In this document: one piece after another, positions 12,296 through 23,868 of the stretch
Layout: every line of letters begins with the position of its first letter
Numbering within the stretch: position 1 is the stretch's first letter
DNA from: Parapristionchus giblindavisi
Taxonomy: Eukaryota > Nematoda > Chromadorea > Rhabditida > Diplogasteridae
Direction: 5' to 3'
Assembly: GCA_943737045.1 (NCBI GenBank)
Contig: CALSFV010000119.1
Coordinates: 62,001-126,000, forward strand
Length of the DNA: 64,000 bases
Position numbers and translations under genes: made by a program
The notes under the pieces: model-generated
What the model was told of the DNA's origin: nothing
Seen by the model: the letters and a program-made list of their open reading frames with translations, nothing else
Database searches by the model: none

Positions 12296-12345
<50 letters not shown>
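12296..12345. repeat. (TA)n microsatellite
   Basis: An uninterrupted run of about 25 AT dinucleotides. It produces an artificial Tyr-Ile repeat in one reading frame. It lies about 600 bases upstream of the nuclear receptor start. Confidence 0.95.
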
Positions 12346-12348
<3 letters not shown>

Positions 12349-12950
12349 TTAATCTGTGAAGTCATTGTCAGCCTAAAACGATTTTACGCTGCCTCACGCA
12401 ATGAAAAAGTACTATGTGTGTCTTTTGTGTTCAAGTGTGTCATGGGAATACGTGACTGTGCTTTGATCAAACACAACCACACATTCGTCACTACAACACA
12501 CAAATGTTTGTATACAAATCGATATATATCGAGAGACAGGGAAGAAGATGCATAGAGAAATAGCACACAAAATGAATAGACGAGAGGAGTGAAGGGTAAA
12601 GGGTATGATAGAGCGATAGAGAGATTGAAACGTAGTGTGTGAGAGATAATGATGAGTGTATAGCGGAAGAATGGCATATGGGCCACTATTCATTCAATTT
12701 GTTTTCGTTGACATTTCAAACGTCAACATATATTTCATCGATTGCAATATAAATCCCCGATCGATATTTACTGTTTCCGATGTTTCTTCATTCCAACAAC
12801 AATTCGATATAATTTCATTTGAAAATCGTCATTGTTTATTGATCATTCTTTTTTCACTCACCATTGCGTTCACAAAAATACTTCATATCTCACTAAAACT
12901 CCATGAATTAACATAATTTTAATAAATAAATATATTTTTATCGATAGATA

Positions 12951-15900
12951 ATGACTGCTGACAGTAGGCCTTTCTGTCAGATTTGTCAGTCGACTATAGA
13001 AGTTACACAATTGGGAGTTGATGCATGCAGGTGCTCACTTTTTTTAGTTAGAATATCAAATATATTCATTCTTCTATAGGGCTTGTGCATCTTTCTTCAA
13101 ACGAACGATTCTCTCGGGGAAGAAATTTACCTGTAGACAAGGCAATGGATCTTGTGTCATATCTAAAGGTGATCATAAGTGCGAAAGTAATGCCAATGAT
13201 ATATTCATACCCTATTATATTTCTACTCTCCGATGGCGAGAAAACACGATGAGATAATTGAATTAAAGGGGGCGTAACCTCTCTCAATGACCTCTTCACT
13301 GCGCACACTATTTCTCTGTTCTCTAACAACGAGAGAGCGTATACGCGGTCTATAGTACCCTCCTCGAAGAGGCCATTGATAGAGGTCACTCTCCCTTTAA
13401 AGAAGGGGGCCCACGAGATTTGGGCTGCGCTATTGACATGAAGAACGTGGGACATAGGAAGTGACATTCTGTTCTCTATTAGATTTGACTGCGTAGAGCT
13501 TGTGGCTCAGTGGTTAGTAGTCAGCGCTTGTAACCGCGCAACACGGATTCGATTCCCGTTTGCAATTTTCTATACAATTTCAAATACTCGCGCCTTTCCC
13601 TGGGCATATCAATGAACTTTAAGTCCGAATTACGGTATTCTGGGGCATCAAAAATTTTAGAAAAAATTGTTTTTGTATACAAGGAGATGTGATCAATAGT
13701 TCTGTCTGGCCAGTTTAGTCACGAAAAAACTCGTGGGTCTCCTTCTTTAATATTCGCTACCATTGATTCGAAAGAAACCGTTAGTCAATGTTCTATCAAA
13801 GAATGACAATATAATTTGTGACATGAAGATAACGAACATTTGAAGTCTTTTTATAATTATTTTATTTATTGTTTCAGATGCAGCAGTTAAATGTAAGCAA
13901 TGCCGATTTGAACGTTGTCGATTATTGGGAATGACAGAAGAACGATGGAATAGAAAGGGAAAACAATGCAACTTCAATATTGAGAATCCTTCAACCTCTA
14001 TTGGACAAACTATTCTCGAAAGAATCGCAAATGAGTATAGGTAACAATCGATTAACTAAAAAATATTTATAGGCTCTTCCAATTTTATGAGAAGACTAAA
14101 AAAAGAAAAAAAGAGAAATCATTGTTAGTGCGAGTGATAAAATGAGAATAGGCCAAAATATCTTTAATAGCTAAGTGTCTAAAGTATGTGTGAAACATTC
14201 CGTCCTATCCACACTCCCACGTAAGGAGGGAAGACGAGGGGGTTTTGACAAAGCGGAGATTTTAACATATTCATTGTCTATTTTTTGTGATTTTCGTGTG
14301 TTTTAGAGACTGCTGTGATCGTCGTCGTGATGCTGAAAATGCTATTCGCGAGGCAAAATATAAATTGAATAGAATTCCTCATCCACATAAGGTTAGAATT
14401 GATCATGTTAATTATTTACCACAAGCATGTTTCATCAAGTAAGTGTTCGAGTGCAAAAAATATGTGAAATATTAAAATTATTATAAGTGAGGGAGATGGG
14501 GATGGAGAAGGTGAGAGATCAATTGATCTTCTTTTCTTTTTCATAATATTTTTTTGTTTATTTAGGAATTGTATCATGCAGAATGGAAGTTCACTTTAGA
14601 AGCTCTACGGATACTAACAGAGGAAATGACATTATTCATAAGAAGAACATTCCCTTCATTCGATACTTTATCGATCGAAGATCAGGTTAGTAAAAACTGT
14701 TTTTTTTTATTATTCTACATCCACACTGTTACAGGAAACTCTCATAAAATGTTTCGTAGGAACTTATTCGATTATCGATCCGCTATACATGACAATATCC
14801 AACTTCAATTGTTTTACTCGATAGTGAGTATACATTGCTAATTTCGTTTAATATTTTATATTTTCTAGTTTCATGGCTTCAATGACTACTTGTTATTCAC
14901 AAGGAATTTACACTCATTTTCTCAATCAGGTGGAGGAAATTAAAATGAAGAAAGAATTTAGCGAGTGAGATATATGATATAATCGATAATTGATAATATA
15001 ATAATATTACTTTGACAGATCACTGCTCTACTACGCCAAAATGATGTGCACATTGACTTGGTCGTCAATAAGGAAATCCGAACTTACTGATACGGAATTT
15101 CAAGCGATTCTTGCTCTTGGTTTATGGGACTTTGGTTAATATTTCTTTATAATTTAACGCATTTATGTCAATAAAAATGATTAATCGAGGCACTTGGCAA
15201 CTCATTTTACAAGGGAAGTCTTTTTAGTCTCAGAGAGAGTTTGAATAAGAGTATTTTTCCTCGATAGGTATAGGAAAAATATGATGGGAGCCAAAAAATA
15301 GCTGCTGCAATGCACTTTCAGATTTTATATAATTAATTTTAATTTTGTAAATTTTTTAAAAAATGTTGAAAAATCACAAAACGTAGACGACAAGCAGTAC
15401 ATGAAATAAGGAGCCCCTAAAAGAGCCGTGAAAACTTAGCGGCGTCAAAAATAATGCGTGCGCACTTGAAAATTGCATTTTCACAAAAATAAAATTAATT
15501 ATAAAAAATCGGAAAGTGCATGGCAGCAGCTAATTTTTTTGGCTCCCATCATGTTTAACCTATACCTATCGAGGAAAAATACTCTTATTCAAAAGTCTCA
15601 CTGAGACATAAAAGACTTCCCTTGTTAGTTTTTAAAACATTTTATTTCAGGTGATGAAATGTCGTTGCCTGATCATCTCACCCAAATGGGAGATGATATT
15701 CGACAGGAGATCTTTACTGATCTACATAGATATTATAAGAATGAATTAGGTTTGGATGACTATTCAATCAGGATGGGAAACATGATGAGTGTATCTCATG
15801 CCATGAAGGTACAATCAATATTCATGAATACTATAAACAAATATTTCCGTGTTACATGAATAGAACGATCTTGTAAATGACTAATAATAAAATTATTTTT

Positions 15901-15962
15901 TCTATTGAAATACCCAGGCCCTGAATATTTTTATTTCTATTCTGGCTATAATTTTGTTATGA
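12951..15962 (+). CDS. Nuclear hormone receptor, complete, 10 exons
   Basis: This is a predicted ligand-regulated zinc-finger transcription factor of the expanded nematode receptor group. Exons are 12951-13030, 13080-13168, 13878-14040, 14307-14391, 14566-14685, 14735-14823, 14869-14964, 15019-15134, 15651-15808 and 15918-15962: 1041 bases, 346 aa, every junction in frame. The DNA-binding domain covers residues 9-75. All eight zinc cysteines are present (9, 12, 26, 29, 45, 52, 62, 65). The P-box region is CRACASFFKRT, and the domain closes with CKQCRFERCRLLGM. Residues from about 140 form the ligand-binding domain (HAEWKFTLEALRILTEEM, SLLYYAKMMCTLTWSS, LALGLWDF). The start ATG lies just after a possible acceptor AG, as for a trans-spliced worm mRNA. 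The last exon is short and less certain; a reading that ignores the final intron stops near 15859. Introns 2 and 8 hold foldback elements. AATAAA occurs near 16115. Confidence 0.92.
13263..13400. mobile_element. Small palindromic TTAA element
   Basis: It begins TTAAAGGGGGCGTAACC and ends CACTCTCCCTTTAA. GACCTCTTC near the left is mirrored by GAAGAGGCC near the right. It lies in intron 2 of the nuclear receptor and shares its last TTAA with the next element. A related sequence may occur near 33480-33800. Confidence 0.65.
13397..13750 (+). mobile_element. TTAA-flanked MITE with tRNA-like module, copy D
   Basis: It begins TTAAAGAAGGGGGCCC and ends GGGTCTCCTTCTTTAA. On the plus strand it has an A-box TGGCTCAGTGGTTA at 13503-13516 and a B-box GGATTCGATTCCC at 13545-13557. 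The element lies in intron 2 of the nuclear receptor, in the same orientation as the gene. It also creates a spurious minus-strand open frame at 13467-13066. Confidence 0.85.
15210..15624. mobile_element. Foldback DNA element with CAAGGGAAG ends and TTA target duplication
   Basis: It starts CAAGGGAAGTCTTTTTAG and ends AAAAGACTTCCCTTG, with long inverted arms. It is flanked by TTA on both sides (15207-15209 and 15625-15627). It sits inside intron 8 of the nuclear receptor, so it is spliced out. Its right half is related to 38400-38529. Confidence 0.85.
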
Positions 15963-16189
15963 CAATCATTACTCTAAAATCATACTTGAGGAAGCGAAGA
16001 CAGTGATGGCGGAGGGAAGAAAGATTCATATGAAAGTTTTCGATTTGTACAAATCAAATGATTATGTCAATAAGCTTGTTATGGATGCATAATTTAATAT
16101 TTCATTAATTGTCTCGAATAAAGGAATTGTATAATTTCAATGATGGATACACAAAAATCTAGTGTTATTTTCTCGTCAGTCCATCTCGT

Positions 16190-16640
16190 CGTCCGACTGA
16201 GAATGCCTCATGTTTTTGTCCCCTATCAATGTCACCACCGTGACGCCAGGGTCCATGCAGCCATGCCTCATCTAGCCCTGCAACGTAAATTCGATTGACT
16301 CGATCATGTCATCACTAGGGATGAAAGATGGGTCCTCTACGACAATGATGAGCATAAACACCAGTCGGTTGATACAGGTGAGGTGGCAGCAGACGAGTCT
16401 AAATCCGTTCTTCACACCCAGGAAAAAGATGCGTTCGGTTTGGTAGATCGCCCAAGGAGTTGAATATTTTGAGCTGCTACCCCAAGGCCAGACTATAATC
16501 GCACAAGTATATGTTACTCAGCTGAGAAACTTGAAGGCCCATCTCGAATCCACAAATGGGAAACCGACTGAAATCTATTTTCAGCGCGATAACGCAAGAC
16601 CACACATTGCAAAATTGACCAACACTTAACTGGCGGACAA
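16190..16640 (+). pseudogene. Mariner-family transposase remnant
   Basis: Broken reading frames read like mariner transposase: RDERWVLYDNDEHK near 16310, an inner part with GQTIIAQVYVTQLR, then QRDNARPHIAK near 16600. DNARPH contains a catalytic Asp of the family's DDD triad. Several frameshifts and stops separate these pieces, so the copy is dead. The 5' part, including the DNA-binding region, was not recognised. Confidence 0.8.
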
Positions 16641-16867
16641 TGGCAGGGCTGTTCTACCCCCCCCCACTGTATTTCCCAAACCTTGCCCCTTCTGAGAGGG
16701 GCCCGCAATGATTTTACAGAGCATTGCGGGCCCGCAATGCGTGCGCGTTATTACAAACCCTACTCTCAACCCCCTTGAAATGATACATTGACTGATTGAT
16801 TGACTACTATTAGTGATCAAATTATTTATCTTTTCCACTCTGATATCAATCAATAATATCTTCTCAG

Positions 16868-16942
16868 AGTATCTGGGTGATATCATTCGCTGGTACGGTA
16901 TTCATCGGCTATGTCCTCTTCACAGCGATAGCTCGAGAATAA
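16868..16942 (+). CDS. Possible orphan terminal exon encoding a membrane segment
   Basis: After the acceptor TATCTTCTCAG, one frame reads SIWVISFAGTVFIGYVLFTA then IARE and a stop. It looks like the last membrane helix of a transporter or receptor. I could not find its upstream exons; a mariner remnant lies just before it. It may be a stranded gene fragment or chance. Confidence 0.22.
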   Translation, partial: SIWVISFAGTVFIGYVLFTAIARE

Positions 16943-17280
16943 TGGTTATTCATCGATTTTCAGTCATTTATCGATTTTGTCATTGTTCAACTTCTTTAAT
17001 GCATTTAAGCCACGTTGGCACTTACTCGGAAACGTTCATGGTACATTTGACTTCAAAGATTCATCGATATACGAAGATGTATTCTTCTTCCACGTATGAG
17101 CCACTCATTCCCATATTTTTAACTTACAACTTTAACTTGTTAATATATTCTAATATATTGTATTATACTATTTTTAAAATGTCTAACATATTTTCATGTT
17201 CGAATTTCATAAAGTTTGTTAGAAACCAACTATTGATTTGTTTATAAATGATGAATTAAGGCAATCTGTAGTTTCAGGCA

Positions 17281-17674
17281 GAGATGTTGGTTAATGAAAA
17301 TTTTCGTTAATTCGTTAAGTCGTTAAATTAACGAAAAAAAGTCGTTAATTTTCGTTAATTTTCGTTTATGCTCAAAATATGAATTTTTTCCAAACATGTT
17401 TATTTATTAGAACAACATGAACAGCGATGTCCCATAAATGGATATATCAATTGTTTTTAAACGAATACAGCTTTAAAAACTAAAAAAAATTGGACAAAAA
17501 ATAGATTTTGCCTAAAATAGGGGTGCTAAATGGTAAGAAAAAATACGCTTCTCCAGCATCCAAACGCTCATTTTCATTAACGAAAAAATTAACGAAAATT
17601 AACTTATTTTCGTTTATTCGTTAATCGTTAAAATTAACGATTTTCGTTTATTCGTTAATCGTTAATACCATCTT
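17281..17674. repeat. AT-rich palindromic element built from TTAACGAAAA units
   Basis: Both ends are dense in the unit TTAACG and its reverse, for example 'CGTTAATTTTCGTTAATTTTCG' style repeats. The outer tips are GAGATGTTGGTTAATG and, reversed, AGATGGTATTAACG. The centre (about 17370-17570) is ordinary sequence. The whole can fold into a hairpin. No coding capacity. Confidence 0.65.
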
Positions 17675-17708
17675 TGAGTGAGTGATAGAGACCTCATAAA
17701 GTCTGTTC

Positions 17709-18024
17709 AGATTTGCGATTCATTAGATGTTACTGAATCTGAAGTTCCTCTCCTCCCTGCATACACTCGTTCACATTCGTTGTCTGCGGAGTATACAATA
17801 CTTTATCACGTTCGCACATTGGTGGGTCATGACAGTGGTCCTTCACAAATCAAGTCGTTTCCTTTCTTCCATTCATCGGTCATCGTGTTATATCTTGATC
17901 TTCTCTCTACATCTGCGCTAACCACAATGCGGAATCCAGAAAATTGTCTATTAATTGTAAGAGTAGAAGTTAATAACCCACGTTGCATTGACAGCTCTCA
18001 AGTGTGGCTGCATGACTGCAGGGT
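17709..18024 (+). CDS. Orphan exon of an unidentified protein
   Basis: An open frame runs at least from 17678 to 18103. It contains a strong acceptor (TCTGTTCAG before 17709) and a consensus donor (GTATGT at 18025), defining a 316-base exon. The exon reads from ICDSLDVTESEVPLLPAY through NCLLIVRVEVNNPRC to VWLHDCR. The uninterrupted length and splice signals favour real coding sequence. The beta-rich LLIVRVEVNNP resembles trafficking-complex (TRAPP) subunits, but this is a weak resemblance. No partner exons were found. Flanking palindromes suggest the fragment may be cut off from its gene. Confidence 0.4.
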
Positions 18025-18597
18025 ATGTTCCATGCTAATTCCATCTTCGTGTAAAATGACATTCCGAGAAAAAGCGCAGCAGAAAAAAAAATCAAAAGTG
18101 TAAACTAAGTTATCGCACGTTACAGATCGACTAACTTCCCTATATGTACATGAGCGCTTGTGAAACATAATGTTGCGTGCTGCTTAGAACATTGATTAGG
18201 ATAAGGGTACTTATTGACAAATCCGAGTACTTTCACAAATTTTTTCAGCGTCATTGAGCAGAAAACAGATCACTGCTAAAATTGTTTTCGGTGTCTCGTT
18301 TACAAGAAATGATCAGCAAGAAAAAATTAACAGAGAAAAGTGAAGTACTGTCTTTTTTGTATCTATTCAATTTTAATAATTAAGCAAATAGTCAGGACAA
18401 AGGGTTTCAAACAATTACATTTTGAAATTTATGGCTAATAAAATAATTTTCACCTCATCTTTTCTTATTGAATTTGTTTATGAGAGATCCACTTCTGGAG
18501 GCCTGTTCTCTGATATTAAATCATAGAACCGAATCGGGATCATACCGTGAAAAACATCTTTATGAATTTTCACGATATATTGCAGTACACCTTGCCA

Positions 18598-18860
18598 GTA
18601 AAATAGTACCCATTTTCGGACCAGTTTGGTTTGCCTTTTAATAATTTTTTTTCTCATTAATAAAAATTTCGTTTATTTTTTTCGTCATTAAAAGAATTTT
18701 TTATCGTTGGAACGCTTTTTTAGACTTTTACTTTTAGAAGACTTTTCGAATCGAACAAAAAATTCATACACAATAAATACGGTATATATATGAAATGTAC
18801 CGAAAACGTAGTCCATCAATCTTCTGATTTTTTACCTGACAGAAATTATAAAACTAGCGC
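18598..18860. repeat. Dispersed repeat arm, TTTTCGGACCAGT family
   Basis: 'CCCATTTTCGGACCAGT', 'CTCATTAATAAAAATTT' and 'CGTCATTAAAAGAA' occur here in the same order as at 36072-36200, the right arm of a foldback element. The second part (18660-18860) is also repeated at 19495-19690. Together the two copies bracket the retrotransposon fragment at 19081. Confidence 0.65.
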
Positions 18861-19080
18861 GGGCTACGTTGCAGCACGTAATTTTTATCGAAAGTATGAA
18901 AAATAAAGTCAGCTTGAGATAACGTAGTACGCGTTATGTGGGTTACGGAAGCTGAAAATGGTCTAGAAAAAATTCTCTTGTCGAGTTACTTAAGGAAGTA
19001 CCAAGCACGGAATTTATTCCGCAAGTTTGAAAAATAAAGTCAGTTTGCGATAATGCGGTAGTTTGCGATAATGTGATAGA

Positions 19081-19410
19081 TTGAGAATTGTACAACGAAA
19101 GATGGAGCGAAGAATGCTTGGAGTCACAAGATTAGACCGATGGACAAACGAGAGGATCAGAAGAATGAATTGTTTGCACGATTGGATCAATGAAGCGCTA
19201 AGAAGAAAATGTAAATGGGCAATTCGTATAAGAGAAATGGATTCCGAAAGATGGGCTAGAAGATGCACTATGTGGACACCATATAACTACGCCAAATGCC
19301 GATCTCCAGGACAACCCCGTGTTCGTTGGCGTGATGACTTCAAGAAGATTGATGCGAGATGGAGGTCGATACCAACGGAGGAACTGAAGAATGCCCATCC
19401 CCTCATCTAG
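19081..19410 (+). pseudogene. C-terminal fragment of a non-LTR retrotransposon ORF2 (RTE type)
   Basis: This is a 109-codon open frame. It shows ERRMLGVTRLDRWTNERIRR, then SERWARRCTMWTPY and PGQPRVRWRDDFKKI. This order (RRMLG..., RWA..., GRP-x-RW-x-DD) is characteristic of the tail that follows the reverse transcriptase in RTE-like elements. The polymerase and endonuclease parts are absent, so this is a 5'-truncated copy. That fits the usual way such elements insert. AATAAA follows at about 19426. Confidence 0.85.
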
Positions 19411-19494
19411 TGTTATCACTTGATATGAATAAAGTATTAGTATATTAATGCGGACAGAAGTGGAAAGCGGACAGAAAGTTGTTTTTGAAAGTTG

Positions 19495-19690
19495 ATAAAA
19501 ATTTCGTTTATTTTTTTTAGTCATTAAAATTATTTTTTTATCGTTGGAACGCAAGATTTTTAGACTTTTACTTTTATAAGACTTTTCGAATCGAACAAAA
19601 AAATTCATACGCAGTAAATAGGGTATATATGAAATGTACAGAAAACGTAGTCCATCAATCTTCTGATTTGTTGCTTGACAGAAATGATAA
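19495..19690. repeat. Direct repeat of 18660-18860
   Basis: From 'GATAAAAATTTCGTTTATTT' through 'ACTTTTCGAATCGAAC' to 'GTCCATCAATCTTCTGATTT' it matches 18660-18840 in order and orientation, with small indels. A duplication of an old element arm on both sides of the RTE fragment is the simplest reading. Confidence 0.75.
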
Positions 19691-20778
19691 AATACTTCTA
19701 GCGCTAGCCCGCTCAAGAATTTCGAAAAATAAACATACCAATACAAAGAATAAACGTGCGTTCAAAGTCTTCAAATATCAGCGAATGAAAAAAATCATAG
19801 ACCCCCTAACGAATGAAATAAAATATTTGCGCTAATTATGTGGTAGTCAAAATTTAACCAACAGGATTTGAAGATATTCAGCTTTCGCGTCTCACTATCA
19901 TCAGGGAGCATATTGCAGTTTTTGTGATATTTTCGAACCGCTTCCTCTTCCTGTTTTGCACAGTGAGATTAAAAAGGCCTGATCATTTATGTGACAACTT
20001 AAAATACCATAGATTCTGTTCGTCAAAGGATATTGAATTAGTAATCTTTATCTTTTTTTTTCACACTTCACTTCGAGTCATTTCATGGTCGAACAGAAAT
20101 AGTCCTTTTGATTATAATTTGATCGAATAATTGTGACTGTGATCTTTTAAATTCTTCGAATCGTGAACATAGTGCGGTAGAAGAATTCATTTGGAATTCG
20201 GTTTTTTTGTGTTTCCATGAAAAAGACAAATGCCTACGTTAGTTGCATAAGAGAAACTACTCACTCATAGTTTTCCTTCTAGAAGTTCGTAAATCAAGTT
20301 AACATCCTTGCAGCGATAACTTAAGGCAAATCGGAAATTGCAAAGTGCATACGTCACCAGGTTGCGCATTATATTAATTCTTTATTAGTTACTCCACGTC
20401 TAACTCTAGTCTGGGCGACTCAAATTACACCCACTATTTAGAGTAGTTCAGCTAATCAAATTCACATGTATTCCAACTGTTTTCCTATTGTGTCATTCTT
20501 TCAGTGTTGATATCTCGGACCTTTGTTATGCTGGAACTCACTCATTTTCAACACTGTACGAAAATTTATTTCGAAAAAAAGAACAATATAATTTGTGAAG
20601 TTGAATGATATTCTCATCCAGTAACTGAGTACAGAAATTTATTTGCGAGATATATTTAGATAAACGGCTGGTTTAGGTTGTGGGGCGGAGGATAAGTTAG
20701 GGATATCCAAAAAAATCAATTATATTGCACTTATTATTTAGCCATTGTCAATTAGAGTACGTTTTGATATTCTCTTTA

Positions 20779-20970
20779 ATGGCTCGTTAAAAAATAAGGG
20801 AAAACCGAAATCGTCGACTTTCCACCCGTTGAAAAAATTCTTTTGAATTCAGTACCTATTTGCGCGCGCGCGAATTCAAATTTCGTGTTTCCATTTTCGA
20901 CTTTCCGGGTACTTTTTTAACGGGTGGAAAGTATCTAATTTCGGTTTTCCACTATTATTTAACGAGCCAT
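20779..20970. mobile_element. Short foldback element, ATGGCTCGTTAA ends
   Basis: The left end ATGGCTCGTTAAAAAATA and the right end TATTTAACGAGCCAT are inverted repeats. Inside, AAAACCGAAATC and GACTTTCCACCCGTT are mirrored by AACGGGTGGAAAG and TTTCGGTTTTCC. It is a MITE of about 190 bases with a GC-alternating centre (GCGCGCGCGCG near 20864). Confidence 0.8.
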
Positions 20971-23868
20971 AATAAGCGCGACTTTACCTAACTTCTGACT
21001 TGGTAACCGCACACAGAATAAATCATAACATCAACAAATCATGACTCGCAACCACGTGCCACATTTTTTCGCCTTGGAATTTGCAAGTAAGCCGAAGATG
21101 CGATTTTGCGACTTGCATATCAGAGTGCCTTACATAACTTAACATGTAGGACTGTAAGCAACCCCCTCGCACGTTCCATTCATATTTCATATATATATCC
21201 CCAACACTATATTGCAACTTTTCAAGAGTCATGGTGCTGTCCGACAGGCGCCCTTTACATTAATATTTTTTTAAAGCTAATAATCTGGTAAATTGCGTTA
21301 AATATAGAGCTTCGTTGTTAGAGTTTTGAGAGATTTTCATGGTCAAGGAACATTTTTGTTCACCGGCTATTATTAGAAGAACGGAAGAGTGATCTTGAAA
21401 TGTGACTCTGAACCATTCATATTTTTTTCACAAAAAAGAAAATCAATGAAAATAAATTTTAAAACGTGCAAACTTCATAGCATCATCGGTTCCAGTTAAA
21501 TCAAAGATTATACGGAATAACATTTGCCCACATATAGTTAGAACTCTTGCTAACGATGTATAAATATAAAGTGTGATAGGCGGAAATGTACAAGAACATA
21601 ATCACCTCGCTAAGATGTGACCAATGCCTATTTTGCGAAAGATATTCTTGGCCAGCAGATATATTAAGAGTGTGCTCTATGATTGCTGAAAACGATGTAT
21701 TTCCCCTGCGTATTTCCTACAATTTCACCCGAAAGATCTACAGTTCTCGAGAGAATTCAAAAAGTAACCAAAATAAGCAGGAGTATAATTATTTTCTGAA
21801 CAGTAGTTTGAAGTTCCTACTAATGAGATATGGATGTGCAAAATGGCGAATTCGTCATAGTCTCCCACGCTCTATGGGTGTTTTCGCGTCCTTTCCGGTC
21901 AAAAGAACTCCTTTATGTACCAACAAAATACTCTAATAATTGCAAAAAGGGAAATCGTTAAGTTTTCGATCATGGAAATTTAGTGACATTAAAGCAGCAC
22001 TTGATTATAAAATAATAGATCATAGATCTTTTCATATCCCTCATTGTAGACGCGAGAACATGCGTTTATCTTTTGCACTTAGAACATCCCATTACCTGAC
22101 AAAACTACATTGTATTATCGATCCATCCCAATCAATATCCATAATAAAAGCTAAACTTTCATCCTCCCCTCCCCAAGCCTTGTTTCACAAATTAGGCCTC
22201 CCTTCCATCGACTTGTAAGGATTCTCCTGTTTTTGTGCTTCCGGTTCATGTCATTCTGTCTCTACTGACACAAAGCTGTCCTCTTCCCGCTTAGGGCCTC
22301 ATCCACCCCAATATAGGTATGATAAATTAAATTAAATTAAAAAAAAGAATAAAAGATGGAACGGATGAAGACCAAGGACTTTTGTACTTAATGTAGCCAT
22401 CAATTCATGAACAGATCGTATGACTGCAAACTGCATTTTCAATTCTTGTCCAAATTCTGTTAGATAGTGCTGCTGTGTAATTTAATTAATTCGCATTATT
22501 ATTAAAAGTCTAGACTGTATAAGTTTACGAGGAGTGCAGTTTTTTTGTGCAGCTTATGTTGATCACAGTACGGTTTATGACATTAGAGATACAAAAAATG
22601 CTGGAAAGGGTTTTCCTTCAGCTACTCTTTCTTATACATTTATATTCAGTCTCGCTTGGAGGGACTTGAACATTACAATGCAAATATTCCACATATTCTA
22701 TATGGACAGCTTTGCAGATATTTTGCAGTGAATATTATATATGTTTTCCTAATCATACAATCAGCAGTATTGGTCATAACGATCTTTTTTCTCTTCCGCT
22801 ACTTATTGCTGTCAGTGATGGGATAATTTACCTTACTAAGCATGTAGCATTATTAATAATGAGAACCTTCTAGCTAGACAAATACTATGCTAAGCTTACC
22901 ATTTAATTGCTATATCATTTATAATATCAGATTTGCAGAGATATTTGTAACATTCTTACTGCGCCATAAATATTATAAATGCCTTTCTGCTATGCTTTAT
23001 CTATGTAAATGTCGGAAGCAGATTTGCTCATAATAAGACAACTCAGGACATTGTAGATATTATTAGGTGATTTCGCTACTAAATGAGAATTTTATGCAGC
23101 TTAGAGATGTAACGAACTTATTATTGAAAAAATGAAAAAAACAATAACAGCATTAATTATGTTTAAATGCCACCAAAGTACAACACTACCTTTGGATCAG
23201 TACAACCTTTTCACTTGAGAGTATCGGTGATGGAATGGTATATCCTTTCACAATGTGTGGGTGTAACACGCAAAAAAGATAGCAGAATTATATGTGTATA
23301 TTCGTTATTCGTTGTTATATTCGTTGTTTAAACATTGGAGAACGACAAAACATAGATTAATTGATTACGATTACGAGCTAGAAATGTATATGGAACACAG
23401 ACATATTGATATTGAAATGACGACCTTTGAGCGTTCTTTCTAGCTAAAATGCTATAATACTGTTATTTGCTTAGCAAGATCACTGTTCTATTATTCAAAG
23501 ACATTTCCATACTGTACGATGTAGAATATGATGAAGACATGCGATAATAATAATAATGTTATTATTATGTCAATTAGTTAAACGAGATCACCGAAAACGA
23601 TAAAACGAAATATGGAAGAGAATGTTGCATACGACGTCGACACATATCTTACAGTACTCGTAGAAGAGAAGAAAGATCGTCAATGAGGAATTTGGGGATA
23701 CGACTAATCATATAATAAAATGGATAAGTTCAATTCTAGAGTCAGCACCAGTACCAAGAAGGGGTAACCGTAGATTATTGATGATGAGAACAACAACGAT
23801 AGGAGAACCGAGAGCGCAACCGGGTGATAGACATCCGGAAAATCAAAACACACGACGGCGACCGGTGA
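20971..23868. other. No recognised gene
   Basis: These 2.9 kb downstream of the neurohormone gene hold several 60-116 codon open frames on the plus strand (for example 21586-21936). None shows a family motif or convincing splice context. I see no repeat family here either. Confidence 0.4.

Noticed and set aside
12199..12555. 118-codon frame with a Tyr-Ile run
   Set aside because: Created by the (TA)n microsatellite.
13066..13467. 133-codon minus-strand frame
   Set aside because: It overlaps receptor exon 2 on the other strand and two TTAA elements; no motif.
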